The notes under the pieces are model-generated. The model worked only from the letters and a program-made list of their open reading frames with translations, was not told where the DNA came from and did no database searches. This document shows positions 61,673-64,000 of a stretch of DNA of 64,000 bases, piece by piece; the first letter of the stretch is position 1; the number at the start of each line of letters is the position of its first letter. Both the position numbers and the translations under genes were made by a program. The stretch spans positions 349,066 through 413,065 of the forward strand of contig DGHR01000003.1 in assembly GCA_002392745.1 (NCBI GenBank), in the 5' to 3' direction. This DNA comes from Bacteroidales bacterium UBA3843. Lineage in GTDB: Bacteria; Bacteroidota; Bacteroidia; Bacteroidales; Paludibacteraceae.

Positions 61673-63727
61673 TTATTCCACCGAATCAGGAATGATCTTT
61701 AGCACACGGCGCTCGTTGTCAATCTCGATTTTTCCAAGCCGTTGGAGTATCGTTTGTCCGAGCAACAATGGGGCTTTCTGATTCCCCACTACCGATGCTC
61801 TCACTCCGGTCAGTTCCAACCCTCCAAAATTAATATGGTTCAGCATAATGATTGTACCGGTAGAGATGTGCCCGTCTGCGGTCCTATACTTCTGAGTTCC
61901 GACAATATCCCTTTGGCTGAGATACCCGTTCTTGAACATGAAATTAGCCTCTGTCTGCGAAATAGTGACATCGCTTGCCCCCGTATCGAAAATAAAATTC
62001 AACGGCAGTCCGTTAATCGTACATTCCACTCTGGTAACACCATTTGCAGTAGTAAACGGTATTTCTACGACACCGGTTTGTTTTTCCGCTTTTTTAGCCT
62101 CTTCTTTCTCTTTCAGTTCTTGATTGAACGCCGCTATCCGGGATTGCTGCTGCGCCTGATACTTGTCAATAAGGGCCTCTAATTCCTCTCCTTGAATAGT
62201 TTGCAAATCCGGATCATGGCGCAAGCTGTTGAAGCGCACATATCCGTTTTTCATTTCTTCTTCCAGCAGAGTCAACGCTTTTGCTTTCTCTCCGGCCAAC
62301 GCATATACACACGCTGCATTATATCTATATTGCGCAGGAGCGGCATTTAGCAGACTGTCAGCGAGGAAGAGTGCCTCTTGTTTATGACCCGTAGAAATCA
62401 GAACGAACATACGTGTTTCAGGAGCAGAGGGATGAGAAAGTACATATTGGTAATCTTTGCTTGCTTTATCCGTATTGCCGAGAATCTCATAGCAACGTCC
62501 TCGCTGATAACGCTCCCAATCCCGGTCGGCATTGAATGCCAGACCGATGTTATAATCCTCGATAGCCTTTGCACAATCTCCATGCGAAGAACGAAAACCG
62601 GCTCTGACAAAATATAGCTGGGCGTCATCCGGATGCGACTCTATGAGATAGTCCATATCGGCAAACATCTGCGTTGTACTATCCATCTCGCAATATGTGA
62701 ATGCTCGTGAATACCGGAATCCGATATTGGTTGAGTCACTCTCAACAGCTCTGCTCTGATATCGCAAAGCATTCTGCCAATCGCCCATCGCATAAAACAA
62801 GTCCGCCATGTAGTCGTCGAAATACGAATCCGGATTCATTGTCTGAATCTTAAGGCATGTACGAATAGCGTCTTCGTAACGATGCATAGCCTGGTACGCA
62901 TACATTATGCACAAATACCATGTCTGTTCGTTGGGATTGGCAAGAATCCGGGCTTGCAGTTTTGTCTGAATAAGTTCCAGAAATTCCATATTCTTGCTAT
63001 CTCGGATTAGTTCCATCGATGCTCCTTCTCCCGGTTCCATTTGCAGACATGCAATCAAATCCTCTGCAGCCTCTTCATATTTATTTAAGAGAATTTCAAT
63101 TTGCGCCATAGCGACATACGTGAAGGGGCGTTCCGCTAAGCGATTGGAATATCTGTACTGCTCCAGTGCCTCATCATATCTCTCTTGCAGGTATAGATTT
63201 CTCGCAAGCATATTGATACCCCGCACAAGGCCGGGTGTCAGTTTGATATACTGCCGGAAATCCGCATCGGATTTATCCCATAGTTTGAGGTCGCGATACA
63301 GATGTCCGCGATACTCGTACCACTCCTCGTTCCGAGGTTCCGTCTTAACCGCCCTCGTGTAAAAATTGAGTGCCTGGGTGGTATCTTGCAATTGCAGATA
63401 GATATCACCTATCATACTATTCGTCCATGCGATATAGTGCTTATCCGCTTTAGGGAGATATTTGAGTGCCTTATTCGCTACACTCAGCGCAGTCCCTTTC
63501 TCTTGGATAGTCAGATAGGCAGAAGCCATCCATGCATATGCATACCCGTTTTTGATATCCTGATTGAGTTCTTTATGCAGGTATTCTATGCCCTCTTCCG
63601 TTTTGCCGGAACGGATGAGTTCGACGCCTCGCTGATAGTTGTACGACTGTGGTTGTTGCGGCTCTTTTGCCATTCCTGCAGCAGAGAGCAGAAGTGATAC
63701 AACACAAATGGAAAATATACGTTTCAT
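61673..63727 (-). CDS. Secreted TPR protein with retropepsin-like aspartic protease domain
   Basis: 684 residues. Signal peptide MKRIFSICVVSLLLSAAGMA; about 12 TPR units (residues 30-520, e.g. GYAYAWMASAYLTIQEKGTA, AIEDYNIGLAFNADRDWERY); a short coiled linker (EKEEAKKAEKQ); and a C-terminal retropepsin fold with the active site FIFDTGASDVTIS (Asp-Thr-Gly) and GQTILQRLGKIEID. A homodimer would be needed for catalysis, as single-domain retropepsins have one DTG. Likely periplasmic peptidase or its inactive relative. Lies just downstream of a CHAT gene on the same strand. Confidence 0.86.
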   Translation of the reverse strand: MKRIFSICVVSLLLSAAGMAKEPQQPQSYNYQRGVELIRSGKTEEGIEYLHKELNQDIKNGYAYAWMASAYLTIQEKGTALSVANKALKYLPKADKHYIAWTNSMIGDIYLQLQDTTQALNFYTRAVKTEPRNEEWYEYRGHLYRDLKLWDKSDADFRQYIKLTPGLVRGINMLARNLYLQERYDEALEQYRYSNRLAERPFTYVAMAQIEILLNKYEEAAEDLIACLQMEPGEGASMELIRDSKNMEFLELIQTKLQARILANPNEQTWYLCIMYAYQAMHRYEDAIRTCLKIQTMNPDSYFDDYMADLFYAMGDWQNALRYQSRAVESDSTNIGFRYSRAFTYCEMDSTTQMFADMDYLIESHPDDAQLYFVRAGFRSSHGDCAKAIEDYNIGLAFNADRDWERYQRGRCYEILGNTDKASKDYQYVLSHPSAPETRMFVLISTGHKQEALFLADSLLNAAPAQYRYNAACVYALAGEKAKALTLLEEEMKNGYVRFNSLRHDPDLQTIQGEELEALIDKYQAQQQSRIAAFNQELKEKEEAKKAEKQTGVVEIPFTTANGVTRVECTINGLPLNFIFDTGASDVTISQTEANFMFKNGYLSQRDIVGTQKYRTADGHISTGTIIMLNHINFGGLELTGVRASVVGNQKAPLLLGQTILQRLGKIEIDNERRVLKIIPDSVE

Positions 63728-63752
63728 ATAATTGTTGATAGGTATTTCATAT

Positions 63753-64000
63753 TTAATCTAACATGATAAATCCCGCCCAATACGTTGGCTCTTCATATTG
63801 CGCACGGACCGTATTTTGAGCATTGCGGAATGCTTCCCGTTTGGACTGTTTCTTTGCGATCCAGTTATGGTAAAACTCGGTCATAAAGAGGCGGGTGGCT
63901 TGGTCATTAACCGGCCACAATGTCATGATAATGGTTTGCGCACCGGCTTGCTTGAAGGCTCGTTGCAGACCAAAGACACCTTCGCCCGTGATTTCTCCTT
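63753..64000 (-). CDS. CHAT-domain protein, C-terminus only
   Basis: Runs off the right edge; 81 residues seen, ending at 63753. GEGVFGLQRAFKQAGAQTII, MTLWPVNDQATRLFMTEFY and the terminal PTYWAGFIMLD are diagnostic of CHAT, a caspase-like peptidase domain. The catalytic His/Cys lie before the window edge. In other bacteria CHAT proteins often have TPRs and act in cell-death-type defence or protein processing. Gap of 26 bases to the TPR-retropepsin gene, suggesting a shared operon. Confidence 0.82.
   Translation of the reverse strand, partial: GEITGEGVFGLQRAFKQAGAQTIIMTLWPVNDQATRLFMTEFYHNWIAKKQSKREAFRNAQNTVRAQYEEPTYWAGFIMLD

Overview
The window comes from a member of the Bacteroidales (Bacteroidota). 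The evidence is: nine recognisable promoters of the Bacteroidota type (TTG/TTTG, exactly 20 bases, TAnnTTTG); Bacteroidota-typical proteins (a DUF4837 lipoprotein, a GCAxxGxxGGPxD-type Ig-like lipoprotein, S23-type four-helix proteins, GxxExxY proteins); and a GC-richer core next to AT-rich accessory DNA. I saw no rRNA, tRNA, CRISPR array or transposase gene.

Region 1 (1-21.7 kb, minus strand) is a surface-polysaccharide locus. It holds glycosyltransferases, hexapeptide acyltransferases, a polysaccharide deacetylase, a frameshifted LTA-synthase-like sulfatase and a Wzt-type ABC ATPase with no visible permease partner. An acyl-assembly cassette sits inside it (two carrier proteins, KASIII-like ketosynthase, SDR reductase, adenylating ligase, GNAT-like protein). 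The locus is interrupted at 13.1-17.8 kb by a patch of selfish or defence-like genes (two four-helix proteins, RhuM, a DUF1016/PDDEXK protein), short AATGGTGA-type repeats and broken gene remnants. At 21.7-23.6 kb an 866-bp unit carrying a GxxExxY gene and flanking 210-bp repeats is duplicated.

Region 2 (23.9-36.9 kb) is GC-rich housekeeping DNA: MMPL transporter, pseudouridine synthase, rpmF, yceD, pheS, glyA, an AraC regulator, a DUF4837 lipoprotein, pnuC and an Ig-like lipoprotein.

Region 3 (37.4-45.8 kb) is AT-rich and accessory. Its centre is a candidate RiPP (ribosomal peptide) operon: an 80-residue precursor with four tandem copies of an 11-residue unit built on CRNSGYKDP, two radical SAM/SPASM maturases flanking a 348-residue protein I do not recognise, and a 41-residue Cys-containing peptide at the 3' end. 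A 14-bp palindrome lies 49 bp upstream of the -7 box of this operon, and an identical arrangement precedes a second transcript (52-residue ORF plus hypotheticals), suggesting one regulator controls both.

Region 4 (45.8-61.2 kb) begins, in transcription order, with a 1490-residue fusion of a SEDS glycosyltransferase (RodA/FtsW) to a penicillin-binding transpeptidase. Three related small secreted proteins, a membrane Ser/Thr kinase with coiled coils, two FHA-type proteins and a membrane PP2C phosphatase follow. This gene set parallels the actinobacterial fhaA-fhaB-pstP-rodA-pbpA-pknA-pknB operon. Downstream, in the same direction, are two unknown proteins, a short BrxL-like AAA+ protein and a 3'-damaged type I DNA methylase. 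The window ends (61.6-64 kb) with a TPR/retropepsin-like protein and the C-terminus of a CHAT-domain protein.
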